Source: Channallabes apus (taxonomy: Eukaryota > Chordata > Actinopteri > Siluriformes > Clariidae). Taken from it: a stretch of 64,000 bases of DNA. The stretch is from contig CM060118.1 in NCBI GenBank assembly GCA_030522415.1, forward strand, positions 32,389,280 to 32,453,279. Reading direction: 5' to 3'. Both the position numbers and the translations under genes were made by a program. A model generated the notes under the pieces. It did no database searches. It had not been told where the DNA came from and saw only the letters and a program-made list of their open reading frames with translations. Positions 1-11,584 of the stretch are shown in pieces; the stretch's first letter is position 1, and every line of letters starts with the position of its first letter.

Positions 1-167
1 AGACCACGTTTATCGAGAACATTGCTCCCGCTAACTCCGCTGCTACAGTTACTAAAGATGGGCTCATGCTCACTGACAACAAATTTTTGGATTTATCTAT
101 GGAGGATACCAAGATTCATACACTGTCCTACAATGTGGAGGATGACGAGGAGTTCCAAGAATTGGAG
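1..167 (+). CDS. syndig1: syndig1, internal coding exon (5' part of the gene is outside the window)
   Basis: SYNDIG1 is a neuronal type II membrane protein of the CD225/dispanin group that promotes excitatory synapse development and AMPA-receptor clustering. Reading from base 3 gives 55 codons beginning TTFIENIAP and ending with the acidic segment DDEEFQELE, which matches the cytoplasmic region just before the membrane domain of vertebrate SYNDIG1. The exon ends at a consensus donor (GAG|GTAGGA, GT at 168-169) in phase 0. It continues in frame into 8349. The upstream exon boundary is not in the window, so start codon and promoter cannot be seen. The identification rests on the near-exact match of the joined three exons to the known C-terminal half of the family; the paralogue SYNDIG1L is less similar in this acidic segment. 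Confidence 0.93.
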
Positions 168-449
168 GTAGGATTTGGAAAACCAATACAGATAACAAAC
201 ATTAGTATACACATATAGACACAATTATAATCATTAAAAAAAATGGAGCGATAGCTTACAGTTTCTTGGTGAAGGCAGAATTTAAAACATATATTGGCAA
301 TACCTGGACGTTAATGAGAGTTAATTGATAAGACCAGCAGTGTTTCAGCATTTTATTCTGCAATGTATTCATTGTAATTTGTCACCATTTCATTCTCGCC
401 CCCTGTCTTTATTTATCGGGAGCAGGTTTATTGAACTCTGTCGACATGC

Positions 450-451
<2 letters not shown>

Positions 452-481
<30 letters not shown>
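452..481. repeat. (GT)n microsatellite
   Basis: An uninterrupted GT dinucleotide tract of about 15 units, in the first visible syndig1 intron. Confidence 0.95.
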
Positions 482-488
<7 letters not shown>

Positions 489-1554
489 GGGAGGGATGTG
501 AGTGTAGAGGCAGTCTGCACAGCCAGTTCCCTGCTGTTTCCAACCTGTCTAGGCCACCTGTTCTGAAACTGCTGCACATTCTGCAGATCTCTGTGTGATA
601 ACAGTAAAGCTTTGGAGTTGAAGGAGACATGCAGATGTGCTGTGGTGTTCCCATGCTGTGATCTATTCAGTCATCAAATAACCTCTAAAGAACCTTGAGC
701 TGATGTTCAAAAGAGCATCACTTGCATAATCTGTTGGTATTCACACTGACATTTAATTCTCACATGCAGTGTTTTGTCCGTTGCCTTTAAAGGTTCGGCA
801 GATGCAAAACTACTATTAACAAAAGACAGCGCTTTATTTTTGACTTCAGAATGATGCTATACATTATACGTAATGTACCATAGCTTATGTCTTAAACGGA
901 AGTGAAAATGTATAAACAAAGCAGAATAAATGTAAATTTTTATGCTATATTTAACTTAGGATAGTTTATTCATTCTTATAAAATGTGCCAGTAAAGTGGA
1001 TGCAGGGGAAATTCCAGGAGTATTTTCAGGTGATCAGTAACAGGCATAAACTCTGCAAAAAAAAACAATCCTCTGCAATTAGGTAAATCAAGATCATACA
1101 TGATCATCGGGCAATATCAGGACTGGTAAAGAACCGGAACAAATTACAGAGTGTATACATTGCAGTGAGTGCACGTGTTCAAAGCCTTTATAATGTGTGT
1201 AACACAGGTCATGTGTGTGTGAGTTTGATCTTGTGCACTCTTGGAGACCGCTGCATCCATGTTTGTAGGTTGAGACATGGGGTCTACATTCACCTCCACT
1301 GTAGACCTGACAAAAATTTGAAAACACAATATCACTGAATTATTTTGTAGTGCCTGATGTAAAATTTGCATTCAAAAGCATATATCAGAAGGCATATATA
1401 TTTTTTACTGCAAGCTTTTCAATGGAAATTAGTTAACATTGGTTTAATGTACTTCATTTGTATAATTTATTGTTATCAGTTTAAAAAGCATCATTCTGTT
1501 GTCTTTACAGTATAATGGCTTAATTTCCAAAAATGTGTTAATTGACCTGGTGTA

Positions 1555-3020
1555 CAAACCGGATTCCAAAAAAAGTTGGGACACTAAACAAATTGTGAAT
1601 AAAAACTGAATGCAATGATGTGGAGATGGCAAATGTCAATATTTTATTCAGAATAGAACATAGATGACAGATCAAAAGTTTAATCCGAGAAAATGTATCA
1701 TTTTAAGGGAAAAATATGGTGAATCAAAATGTCATGGTGTCAACAAATCCCAAAAAAGTTGGGACAAGTAGCAATAAGAGGCTGTAGTAGATGGGTAGAG
1801 GATCACCAATTCCCACAATGTTGTGCAGAAAGATAGTGGAGCAATATCAGAAAGGTGTTACCCAGCGAAAAATTGCAAAGACTTTGCAGTTATCATCATC
1901 AACTGTGCATAATATCATCCGAAGATTCAGAGAATCTGGAACAATCTCTGTGCGTAAGGGTCAAGGGCGTAAAACCATACTGGATGGCCGTGATCTCCGG
2001 GCCCTTAAACGACACTGCACCACAAACAGGAATGCTACTGTAAAGGAAATCACAGAATGGGCTCAGGAATACTTCCAGAAACCATCGTCAGTGAACACAA
2101 TCCACCGTGCCATCCGCCGTTGCCAGCTGAAACTCTACAGTGCAAAGAAGAAGCCATTTCTAAGCAAGATCCACAAGCACAGGCGTTTTCATTGGGCCAG
2201 GGATCATTTAAAATGGAGTGTGGCAAAATGGAAGACTGTTCTGTGGTCAGACGAGTCACGATTCGAAGTTCTTGTTGGAAATGTGGGACGCCATGTCATC
2301 CGGACCAAAGAGGACAAGGACAACCCAAGTTGTTATCAACGCTCAGTTCAGAAGCCTGCATCTCTGATGGTATGGGGTTGCATGAGTGCGTGTGGCATGG
2401 GCAGCCTGCATGTCTGGAAAGGCACCATCAATGCAGAAAAATATATTCAGGTTCTAGAACAACATATGCTCCCATCCAGACGTCATCTCTTTCAGGGAAG
2501 ACCCTGCATTTTTCAACAAGATAATGCCAGACCACATTCTGCATCAATCACAACATCATGGCTGCGTAGGAGAAGGATCCGGGTACTGAAATGGCCAGTC
2601 TGCAGTCCAGATCTTTCCTCTATAGAGAACATTTGGCCGCATCATAAAGAGGAAGGTGCGACAAAGAAGGCCCAAGACGATTGAACAGTTAGAGGCCTGT
2701 ATTAGACAAGAATGGGAGAGCATTCCTATTTCTAAACTTGAGAAACTGGTCTCCTCGGTCCCCAGACGTCTGTTGAGTGTTGTAAGAAGAAGGGGAGACG
2801 CCACACAGTGGTGAAAATGGCCTCGTCCCAACTTTTTTGGTTGGTTTTCTTGATTCACCATATTTTTCCCTTAAAATGATGCGTTTTCTCAGTTTAAACT
2901 TTGTTCCGTGATTTATGTTCTATTCTGAATAAAATATTGACATTTGCCATCTCCACATCATTGCATTCAGTTTTTATTCACAATTTGTTTAGTGTCCCAA
3001 CTTTTTTGGAATCCGGTTTG
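1555..3020 (+). mobile_element. Tc1-like DNA transposon with IR/DR ends
   Basis: The element is bounded by TA dinucleotides (1553-1554 and 3021-3022), the duplicated target of Tc1/mariner transposons. Terminal inverted repeats of about 200 bp (1555-1766 and 2825-3020) start CAAACCGGATTCC. Each carries an outer and an inner copy of the motif AAAAAGTTGGGACA (near 1570 and 1752 on the left, mirrored near 2825 and 2997 on the right), the IR/DR arrangement at which Tc1 transposases bind. Between the repeats lies one transposase gene with a single frameshift. Both ends are intact, so the copy is relatively young and could be mobilised by a transposase supplied in trans. Confidence 0.93.
1791..2814 (+). 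pseudogene. Tc1 transposase, one frameshift
   Basis: The transposase would cut and paste the surrounding element at TA sites. The open frame from 1791 to 2684 codes 297 residues. The N-terminal paired-like helix-turn-helix region covers about residues 10-115, with the GRPR-like linker near 57-61. The DDE catalytic core follows: D154 in WSDESRF, D244 in QQDNARPH and E279 in SSIENIW. There are 34 residues between the last two, the DD34E signature of Tc1. Just after IENIW, around 2637-2640, what looks like one extra C shifts the frame, so the last residues (PHHKEEG...) are aberrant. The expected C-terminal 50 or so codons are present in another frame and end at a TGA at 2812-2814. The full family length is about 340 residues, so this copy is probably inactive. 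Confidence 0.92.
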
Positions 3021-3906
3021 TACATTTAGTGCTGTTATCCTGTTATTAGGAACCTACCTACCAGTGCAGTAATAAAGGGTTAATATGTTTTCCTTCCTAC
3101 TGCTGTCCACCAATGCAGAATATATTTCCAAAACTTAAACCTTAATTAGATTATTGATGAAGAAATTGAGAGCCTGTTGGGTATTTTTTTATTAACAATT
3201 CATAGCAATCCATTACATAGGTCACACAAATTATGTCCATATAATTTTAGAGCACTGTACTGTATGTACAGACCAATAAATTAGGTTCAAATAAATTAAA
3301 TGCAATGCCTATGAAAATTGGTTTTACGTTATTGCATATGTATACATTCCAATATTGAACCTTTTATGTCTCATGAATGCATATGAATACATAACTCACC
3401 CTCGTCTCATTTTGAATTAATGAGTCTCAAAATGACCAAGATGAAAATCTCATTATACTGTCCAGTAGAAATACTGCATTATTTTCATCACTATTTGAGA
3501 GTCTTGAATGATTTACAGTATGTAATTGACGACTCATCAATTTAGTGGACCAAGTGCTCCTGATTGCTACTCTGAACAGATTGCATGTACTGTAGGGGCG
3601 GGGGGAGGGGGGGGTCGATATAGAATTGGATCGGGTAGAGCTTACTCTCAGGTCTGCAACTTCCTTATGTTCTTTCAAATATTATAAGAATTTGGTATAT
3701 GTTATGATTTTTTTATTAGAAAAATGTAACTTTTAAGTTAATTTTGGCATCCGGTACCATTCATGGCATGTAGCAGTACTTCTAGAGTTAGTGCAAAATT
3801 AGTCCTCTGAATAAGTCTTATCCCACTATTGTCTGAGAATGTAGCAATAATCGCATGAGGGAGAGTGCTGTTGTGCTCAACATCAGCATGGCTGTGATGC
3901 GTTCAT

Positions 3907-4770
3907 AGGCACAAGGCTGCAGGCTCGTATACTGTATATAAAATCTCTTTATTTAGGGTTTGGACTGAGTATTGATCTGACATTTAGCGACCAACACCAA
4001 GTAGTTAAATTCCTACCAATACTATACAGTCAAAAGGTGAGGGGAATAAACCATAAACTTCTAAATCTCCCAAGTGTTTCTTTATATTTCCACTTAATCT
4101 TAACAGATGATTTCCAGGGTTTTATCGTAAACAGCATAAAATGGAAAGCTAGTGGGCTGTACAATCCCTTATTCCACACACCAAGTAGTGTCCTTAATCA
4201 GGGGGTAGAGAGGGAGTTAATAGTTAAATGTCCCAGATATAGATAAATGTCCCAGTGCTGTTATGCTCTTTATCAGCACCCATGGAATGCTTTTCGTACA
4301 ATCAGATGTTTGAGCTAACTGTTGCATAATCTAATTTAAGTGTTAAATAATAATAATAATAAAAAAAAAAAACAGGCTGTCCAATGGCAAATAAAATCTC
4401 CTTTAAGTATACCTTTTTTGCATTAGATTTTATATTCATTTAAATAAATTAATGTAAATGTACATGTAAATATTATATGGATAAAGTAAAAAAAAAATGG
4501 CATCAAAAGAAATTGTGAGTGAAAAAAAAAAAACTTGTGTTAATTAACTAATTGTCACCTATCACATGGTTTGTCACAGCGTTATGTAAGCTCCAAAGCT
4601 GGAGGTGAACCGGTGTAGATTGTAAATGGTGGCAGGAAAGCGCCAAGAAGGTTCTGAACTACTTCCATCAACCATGGGCCATTTAACATTTCACTTTTGT
4701 CTCATAAAATATGTCTCGTATACTGCATATAAAATATCATTATTTAGGGTCTGGACTGAGCATTGATACT
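3907..4770 (+). repeat. Degraded local direct duplication
   Basis: About 55 bp around 3926-3980 (CTCGTATACTGTATATAAAA, then ATTTAGGGTTTGGACTGAG) recurs with a few changes at 4709-4765. Shorter shared pieces (ACACCAAGTAGT, GTCCCAGTGCTGTTATGCTC) lie nearby. This looks like an old partial tandem duplication; no coding content is seen. Confidence 0.5.
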
Positions 4771-5749
4771 ATTTTTGCAGATGCAACTGTGTTTTTAAAA
4801 AAAATATATCTAACGTAAGTGTAAGGTCTTATACACATCTGTTCTGATAAAAACGAAATAGAAATTCATCTGTTACTGCTTGCATTTGATTTCTTACTCA
4901 CTGATACAGTTTGCTGTGTTTATGTGGAGGCTGGTGTAAAATCCCCCACACTGTTACTTGTCTTCATTGTCTCTTCCTCTGCAACATGTTTCCATAACAT
5001 TCCAAAGATTACGTTGCCATGGCACGTACAGATTGGCTTTGAATTAAACAGCGTTGTATAATTGAGAGAGGAGAGAGCAAGGGAGAGGGGAGAGAGAGAC
5101 AGCGAGAGAATCATTGTCCGCTATGTCCCTATCTGTGAACATATGCAAAAGGCCAACTTACAAAAGGTACAAATTAGTGGCAAGGAAAGCATGTGGTGCA
5201 TGCTGTTTCAGCCTAGACATATACTGTAAATACTAAGGTGAAAGCAATGTCAGCCATCTGGAGTTCACAGATAAATAACACATACAGTACAAACTCTCTC
5301 ATGAGAATAGTTTGAGGCCTATAACTGTCCACAGACCTACTGTATACAGGTATCCAAGTCTTATAAAATAATATTTAGCATGTATTGGATCAGTGCTTGG
5401 CTCCATAATCTTCTAGTACACAACCTCTCTAGATTCAATCATTCACCCCCACAGGATACTCTTTTATAGCCATGTAAATCACATTGTGTTCTACTTGTCT
5501 TTCTTGTGGGCAATGCAATGATCTCAACAAGAATTTCATCTTGTCTCATCAACACAGCAGCCTTTGGAAAACAATGCCCTTTAACTCATCCTCTCTAAAA
5601 GAGCGCTTCTTGTTGTCTTGGCTGGCCTTCAATCATACGTTCTAATGCAGCTGATGGTTCCCAGATCAAAATGCAGTTGACTGACTTGTCTTTCGGGTCT
5701 TAACTCACACTGGATATTGCAGAATCTCTTGTAGTCTTTAACAGCGGTA

Positions 5750-6343
5750 TTATGGACAATTATGCCGTCGAGAGCAACGGAGAGTGTTCAAAGGAGGTGA
5801 AGAGACGAGTACAGGCAGGTTGCAATGGGTGGAGAAAAGTGTCAGGTGTGTTGTGCGGTAAAAGAGTATCAGCGAGAATGAAAGGAAAGGTGTACAGGAC
5901 AGTGGTGAGACCAGCAATGCTCTACGGCTTAGAGACAGTGGCACTGAAGAAAAGACAGGAGGCAGAGTTGGAGGTAGCAGAGCTGAAGATGTTGAGGTTC
6001 TCCTTGGGAGTGACAAGGATGGATAGGATCAAGAATGAGTTCATCAGAGGGACAACCCATGTGAGATGTTTTGGAGATAAAGTCAGAGAGACCAGATTGA
6101 GGTGGTTTGGACATGTTCAGAGGAGAGATTGTGAATATATTGGTAGAAGGATGTTGAGGTTGGAACTGCCAGGCAGGAGGTCTAGAGGAAGACCAAAGAG
6201 GAGATTTATGGATGCAGTGAGAGAGGACATGAAGTTAGTTGGTGTGAGAGAAGAGGATGCAGAGGATAGGGTTAGATGGAGGCAGATGATTCGCTGTGGC
6301 GACCCCTGAAAGGGAACAGCCGAAAGACAAAGAAGAAGAAGAT
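5750..6343 (+). mobile_element. LINE 3' fragment, RTE-like, 5'-truncated
   Basis: An open frame at 5752-6309 codes the C-terminal region downstream of the reverse transcriptase in RTE-type LINEs. It includes the motif RWFGHVQRR, the segment GRRSRGRPKRRFMDAVRED and a terminal RWRQMIRCGDP. It is followed by a short 3' tail ending in AAGAAGAAGAAG. No reverse transcriptase core or endonuclease lies upstream, so this is a dead 5'-truncated insertion. Sequence unrelated to the element resumes by about 6345. The clade assignment (RTE rather than another LINE with this tail) is from motif recognition only. Confidence 0.75.
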
Positions 6344-6719
6344 TATGGCCAATTATGAACATTATGCTTGAATCACGATTGCCTTATGTGAAAGTTGCTT
6401 AGGAAAAGTGTAAATGATTAGAGGGATGTAACATTTGAATCAATCATAAATGTCTTCTACTCTGCAATTAAGGCTTGATTAAATATTTGATCAATGACAA
6501 CCACCAATCAATATTATATGGCCCTCAAAAGTAGATTTGCTTCTATTAAAATGTTTTGCTTTAATGAGTCATAAATGCTCTGAGGTTATTTGAACAATTA
6601 TTCTATTGTTTGGGAGAAGCAATATAGCAAATTTAAATATGATGTGCTTTAAGGAGTAATACTGTAAAAGTCCTTCTGTATCACAGTTACAGTATAATAA
6701 TGAATACCCTCCCTTTAAA

Positions 6720-8090
6720 ATAATCATATTTTGTTGCTTCATTGCAGCCTGAAATAGAAGAAAGACACAGTTTTTTGTTGGTTCTATCCAGCTGTATTTA
6801 CTCAGTGAAAAAATTTGTTAAAACAGAATCAACGATTTGTAAGCTGGACCAATTTATTCCCTGGTAGTGCAACTGAAGCAAACAATCAATCAACTATAGG
6901 TGGCAAGGCACTGTCATAAGATCTCCGGGATAGTTCAAATCATGATGAATACAAAAAGATTCACTGAGTAAAAGAAATGTGAAGTCTATTATTAAAAGTG
7001 GAAGGTATTTGGTACAACACAGACCCTCCCTGGATCAGGATGTCATTTCAAACTGGATGAAAGATCCAAGTGGAAACTGGTCAGAGAAGCTATCAAGAGG
7101 CCTACAACAACTCTGAAGCAGTTTAGGACAAATTATACTCATTGTGTACATATGACTACTCACTCACTTATTGTCTATACAGTTTTATCCTGTATTCAGG
7201 GTCGCAGGGCGCCTGGAGCCTATCCTAGGAGACTTAGGGCATGAGGCGGGGTACACCCTGGACAGGGTGCCAATCCATCGCAGGGCACACACATACACAC
7301 ACTCATTAACACACTACAGACAATTTGGACAAGCCAATTAGCGTAATCTGCAGGTCTTTGGACTGTGGGGTAAAACCGGAATACCCAGAGGAAACCCACC
7401 AAATGCAAACTCCATGCACACAGAGATGGAAATCAAACCTGGCTGGAAATCGAGCCCAGACCCTGGAGGGGCAAGACGATACTGCCAACCACTACACCAC
7501 TGTGCTGCCCTGCATATGATTACAATATCATAAATTCTTCACAAATGTGGCTTGTATGGGAGAGTTGCAACAAAAAAAGCCACTGCTGAAGAAAGGCCAC
7601 ATGCAATCATGAATGAGCTTTCCAAAACATAGTTGATCAGATGAGACTAAAATTGACCACAACACTTATATGTCCACCACAATGATATGTCTGGCTAAAA
7701 ATCCAATACAGTTTACCATACAAATAACACCATTCCTACAGTAAAGCATGGAGGTGGTAATATCCTGTTACTGTATGTATGGGTGTTTCTCTCTAGCAGG
7801 GACTGGAACACTTGTCAGGATAGAGGAAAAATAGATGGGGCAAAATACCATCAAATTCTTAAGGAAAATCTGCTGCCCCCTGCCAGTTGTAAATGGAAAG
7901 AAGGTTTACCTTCCAAATTGACAATGAGCTAAAGCACACAGAAACACTGACCACACAGTAGTTTAGGAAGCCAGGTGAAATGCATGGGCTTTTTCCCCCC
8001 CCAGATATGTTGGTGTTATATTTTTTAACTTGTAAGTTAAAAGTCGGACTCTGTCTTCATTTCAGGTGCAAACCAACAAAATTTGATTAA
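6720..8090 (+). mobile_element. Decayed Tc1/mariner-like transposon
   Basis: Highly mutated transposase remnants are recognisable in the + strand. One is a segment reading VKHGGGNILLL...SSRDWN near 7741-7810; another is a DGAKYHQIL-like segment near 7837-7863. This order is typical of the Tc1 catalytic domain. Stop codons and indels are frequent and the usual D of the second catalytic motif cannot be assigned safely. Ends are approximate because the terminal repeats have decayed. A SINE (7160-7512) is inserted in it. Confidence 0.6.
7160..7512 (-). mobile_element. tRNA-derived SINE, DANA/Mermaid type
   Basis: The SINE lies in reverse orientation: the tRNA-like head is at the right end (GGGCAGCACAGTGGTGTAGTGG on the minus strand), followed by the conserved central body with CATGGAGTTTGCAT-like and GGTTTCCTC-like motifs. 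It is flanked by an imperfect 11-bp duplication, CATATGACTAC (7149-7159) and CATATGATTAC (7513-7523), which supports retrotransposition into the older Tc1 copy. Confidence 0.88.
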
Positions 8091-8348
8091 TTAAAAGGGG
8101 ATTTTTTTCTTTAATGACTGTATTATAAGATAATAGGAGGTTTTCTTTAATGTGCCTTGTGTATCTGGTAAATAGGGACAGTGGCTTCACCTTAGTGTCA
8201 ACGCATCAAACAGAAGATAAGAAAGACATCAAATATCTTTTGATCTTTTGGAAAAGTAACAAAAGTGTATGGAATTGAAATAAAGTAGAATAACTTGCTC
8301 TTGACAATATGGCTAATCTGTTTAGCATTCTTTATGTCTCTCCTGCAG

Positions 8349-8486
8349 AGTGAGTACTCAAGTGACTCCGAGAGTGAGGACAACTTCCTTATGATGCCCC
8401 CACGAGATTACCTGGGCCTCAGTGTTTTTTCAATGTTGTGCTGCTTCTGGCCCCTGGGCATTGCTGCCTTCTACCTGTCTCATGAG
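8349..8486 (+). CDS. syndig1: syndig1, penultimate coding exon
   Basis: This 138-bp exon (46 codons, phase 0 at both ends) codes the acidic serine-rich stretch [13 protein letters not shown], then the conserved MMPPRDYLG and the first hydrophobic segment ([20 protein letters not shown]). That segment forms the first half of the CD225-like membrane module. The cysteine pair in MLCCFW is typical of the family. The acceptor is CTCCTGCAG|AGT and the donor is GAG|GTAAAC at 8487. Because the length is a multiple of three, skipping this exon would leave the frame intact but remove the first hydrophobic segment. Confidence 0.95.
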
Positions 8487-9879
8487 GTAAACATCTCAAC
8501 ATCTACTCCTCACAGCACAGAGATAGTGATGGAAAGAATTTATTGAGTGGTTCGACTCCCCTCTCATCAGTATGAGACCTTAGGTAAAAACCAATGTAGC
8601 GCTGGATGGAACAAAATATTGTGATGTTGCGTAAGTTTGTTCAAACAATGTCCCAGCGAATGCATGCTGTAATCAAAGCATCAAAGCATTAAAGCATCAA
8701 CGATATATTAGAATGTGCAACCTTTTGTGGCTAGGCTACATTGTTTGAATTCGAGACAGGTCATTATGATTACATTGGGTAAATTGCAAGGTACAGTAGT
8801 AGCACCTCTTTCTCTCATCACATCACAATTCAATGCCTAAAGCGCTCTAATTCTCCATATGAAAAAAAATTGTTTACACAGCCTGGCACTAGCAACTAAG
8901 CCTGTGGCAAAATCAATTCCCTTAAACCCCCTATGAATCCTTTGAGCTTATCTTTCATGCTGGAATGGAAAGAGAACAGGTCCTCTGAATTATTTTGAAA
9001 GCCTGTATAGCTCCACAGCAGTATAGTATGTGAATAGTTTATTTATTTACCAGACATTAGCAATATAAAGAGCAATAGGAGTATGATTTGACACCCTGTT
9101 TTACGTCTAGTGGACATGAACACACCTAAAATCCCACATTTTAAGTTCGAGAATCACTGTACTGCTCACATTGCACAATATTTATTGCTTGCAGGCTGTT
9201 GTTGTCACAGTGTAGCAGTGTGCTCACCAAACTCAAGTGCAGAGGAGGCTCCCACACACACTGCATGATCTTTCACATGCAGAGATCCCAGAAAAATGGT
9301 GCCAGAAAATAGAATTGTCACAGATAAACAAAAAATAAGCATGACAGATTTTTGCACTGAACGCCAAATATTGTCTTCTCTACTCCATGGTTACATACTG
9401 TAGGACAGGATGCATCATTGGTGGTGTTCTAGTTTATTACTGATCATTTATATAATTCTAGATAAATATTAGGGTATATATGCTTGTTTATAAACTAGAC
9501 AACTTGCATTGTTCATACTTGTCAGTTAACATACCTGGGTTCTGATTAGTTTCTGGTAGCCTGGGAAAACCTGTCCTATGACACTTAAGATAAACACGGG
9601 TTTTGACCTAAATTGAGTTTTTCTGCCAACTAAATATACTGACAAGAAATCACATTTCCCCAAAATGACATGGAAGTCTAATATATTTATTCAGATTACT
9701 TTCTAACCTTTCCTTAGCTGTCTGCCTTACAAAGACAACAGGAAATGCAGAAGTGTGCATTGCTCACATATTGATTGTCATGTCTTATGCATATTATTAA
9801 TAGCTACATGGAGCACCAACATGAATATTAGCTTAATAACTTTAGATTTTATAACCATATACTGACTGTTGCTCAGTCA

Positions 9880-10385
9880 TGTTCGAACTGGTGTGGAGTT
9901 AATGCTTAAGCATACCAAGACATTTTGGACAATTTAATGCAATTTAATGCTCCCAACTTTGTGGGAACAGTTTGGGTGTCAAAGATGGACTAACCTGAGG
10001 TGACCAGAAGACGTACATTAACCGACATGGGCCGAACTCAATGACTGAGCGGTAAGCCATCGTTTGTTTACCTCTTTTATACTTCCTGGTTTTGCGCCCG
10101 TCTTACTTCCGGGTCCTAGTGCCAGGCGCAGATTGAGTGTGCATGACATTGGGGACGGCCCCTTCCTGTTCCAACATGACTGTGCACCAGTGCACAAAGC
10201 AAGGTCCTTAAAGACATGGATGAGTGAGTTTGGTATGGAAGAACTTGACTGGCCTGCAGGGTTTTGACCTCAACCTGAAGCCAGGCCTTCTTGTTCGACC
10301 TTACAAATGTTCTTCTGAGAGAATGGTAAAGAGATCACATAAACCCACTCATAAATCTTGTGCCTTTCCAGAAGAGTTTAAGCTG
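9880..10385 (+). mobile_element. Tc1-like transposon fragment, split by a solo LTR
   Basis: A piece of Tc1-like transposase is recognisable on both sides of an LTR. On the left is sequence resembling the pre-catalytic region (AAGACATTTTGGACAATTTA and CAACTTTGTGGGAACAG). On the right the frame reads GDGPFLFQHDCAPVHKARS with the second catalytic Asp, then WMSEFGMEELDWPA. The third catalytic region is lost at about 10260. This family is distinct from the element at 1555-3020. Confidence 0.72.
9977..10148 (-). mobile_element. Solo LTR of the chromodomain Gypsy family (internally deleted)
   Basis: The sequence starts TGTCAAAGATGGACTAACC and ends GTGCATGACA. It matches both ends of the 383-bp LTRs at 39471 and 44237 but lacks about 210 bp in the middle. 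A 5-bp duplication TTGGG (9972-9976 and 10149-10153) flanks it, as expected for a Gypsy insertion followed by LTR-LTR recombination. The missing part includes most of the upstream ORF found in the full-length LTRs, whereas the TATA box and putative self-primer sequence remain. Confidence 0.9.
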
Positions 10386-10391
10386 TTGTTC

Positions 10392-10490
10392 AGTTCAATT
10401 AAATTTTACTTGTATAGCGCTTTTAACAATTGACATTGTCGCAAAAACAACTTTACACAATCAAAAGAAAAAAATATCTGATTATAAAAG
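10392..10490 (-). mobile_element. LINE 3'-end fragment (L2/CR1-type tail)
   Basis: The stretch CAGTTCAATTAAATTTTACT followed by TGTATAGCGCTTTTAACAATTGACATTG is the reverse complement of the common fish LINE tail (...GCGCTATACAAATAAAATT). It is a short, reverse-oriented 3' remnant of the same kind as that at 49067. Confidence 0.65.
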
Positions 10491-10944
10491 AATAAATGTT
10501 ATACAGTGGAACCTCGGATTATGAGTAACGTGGCTTACGAGTGTTCCGCAAGTCGAGAAAAGATTTTTAAATAAATTTTGACTTGAAAAACGAGCATTGT
10601 CTTGGTTTACGAGCACCGAGTATCATGTATCACGCATGCGCTTCACGTCATCACAACAAGAGCCAACGATTTTTCTCTCTCTTGCGCTGCGGAATTGTAG
10701 GTAATCGTCTGGGTCTTAGTGCTCGTCTCTTACTGGTATAATCAACATCCATGCACGCGTATACTGTTTACTATAACACTGTGACCACGTGTGTGTGTAA
10801 AACATATTTTATTTTGTGTTCGGAAGCGCGTGTACTGTACAGCGCGTGTACTGTTTCTTATAACACATGTGTGCGCGCGCGGGTAAAGCAAAATAAATTC
10901 TCAATACAGAGGTTAAAAATCTATTTTCTTCCTCAGCTCATAGC

Positions 10945-10980
<36 letters not shown>
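10945..10980. repeat. (GT)n microsatellite
   Basis: An 18-unit GT tract inside the Tigger-like element. A second, shorter one lies at 11469-11498. Confidence 0.95.
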
Positions 10981-10983
<3 letters not shown>

Positions 10984-11469
10984 AAGCATAATTTGACACT
11001 GTGCTGTGTGTGTGTGAAAGCCCCCTTCAGAAACACACACACACTCTCCACAGAAACTCAGCTCTGTCACGGTTCTTTTCAGAGGTACGGTGCTGGTTCA
11101 TTTGTTTGTTTGTTTTACTTCACAGCAGTGATTCTGTTAGTTTACGGAAGTGTAGTCCAGTCCGGGAGATGCATTGTAGCTAATGCAGTCCGGTGTGTGT
11201 GTGAACGCGAATGCGAGATGTAAGCTAGGATATAGAGCCTGAGTTTTGTTCTTCAGTAGTTTTTTTATTTGGATTTAAGTGCATCATCCACCTGAAAGTT
11301 TGTACTATAACCTGACAATGCAGCAAATAAAAGAACGGGCATCGACCAGTTTGTCCATCTCATCATTACACGAGCATGAATTAACGGGCTGTTACGCTGT
11401 CGTAAGCAACATTAAAATAAAGCGGAGAAGCTTTAATAATTTAGGAAAGAACAACAGTCTTTCTGTTAA

Positions 11470-11500
<31 letters not shown>

Positions 11501-11584
11501 AAACGAGAGGAGAAAGTTTTACTGTGTAAAATGAGAAGGGGAGACAGGAGGGGCTGAAAGCAAGAGTCTCCACTTACTGTAGCC

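Larger units (their letters stand above)
168..8348 (+). other. syndig1: syndig1 intron (8.2 kb)
   Basis: The intron has a GT donor at 168-169 and a CTCCTGCAG acceptor ending at 8348. It is AT-rich and holds a Tc1 element (1555-3020), an RTE-like LINE tail (5750-6343) and a decayed Tc1 copy with a SINE in it (6720-8090). I see no gene or convincing regulatory element in 168-1554 or 3021-5749 apart from simple repeats and a degraded local duplication. Confidence 0.9.
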
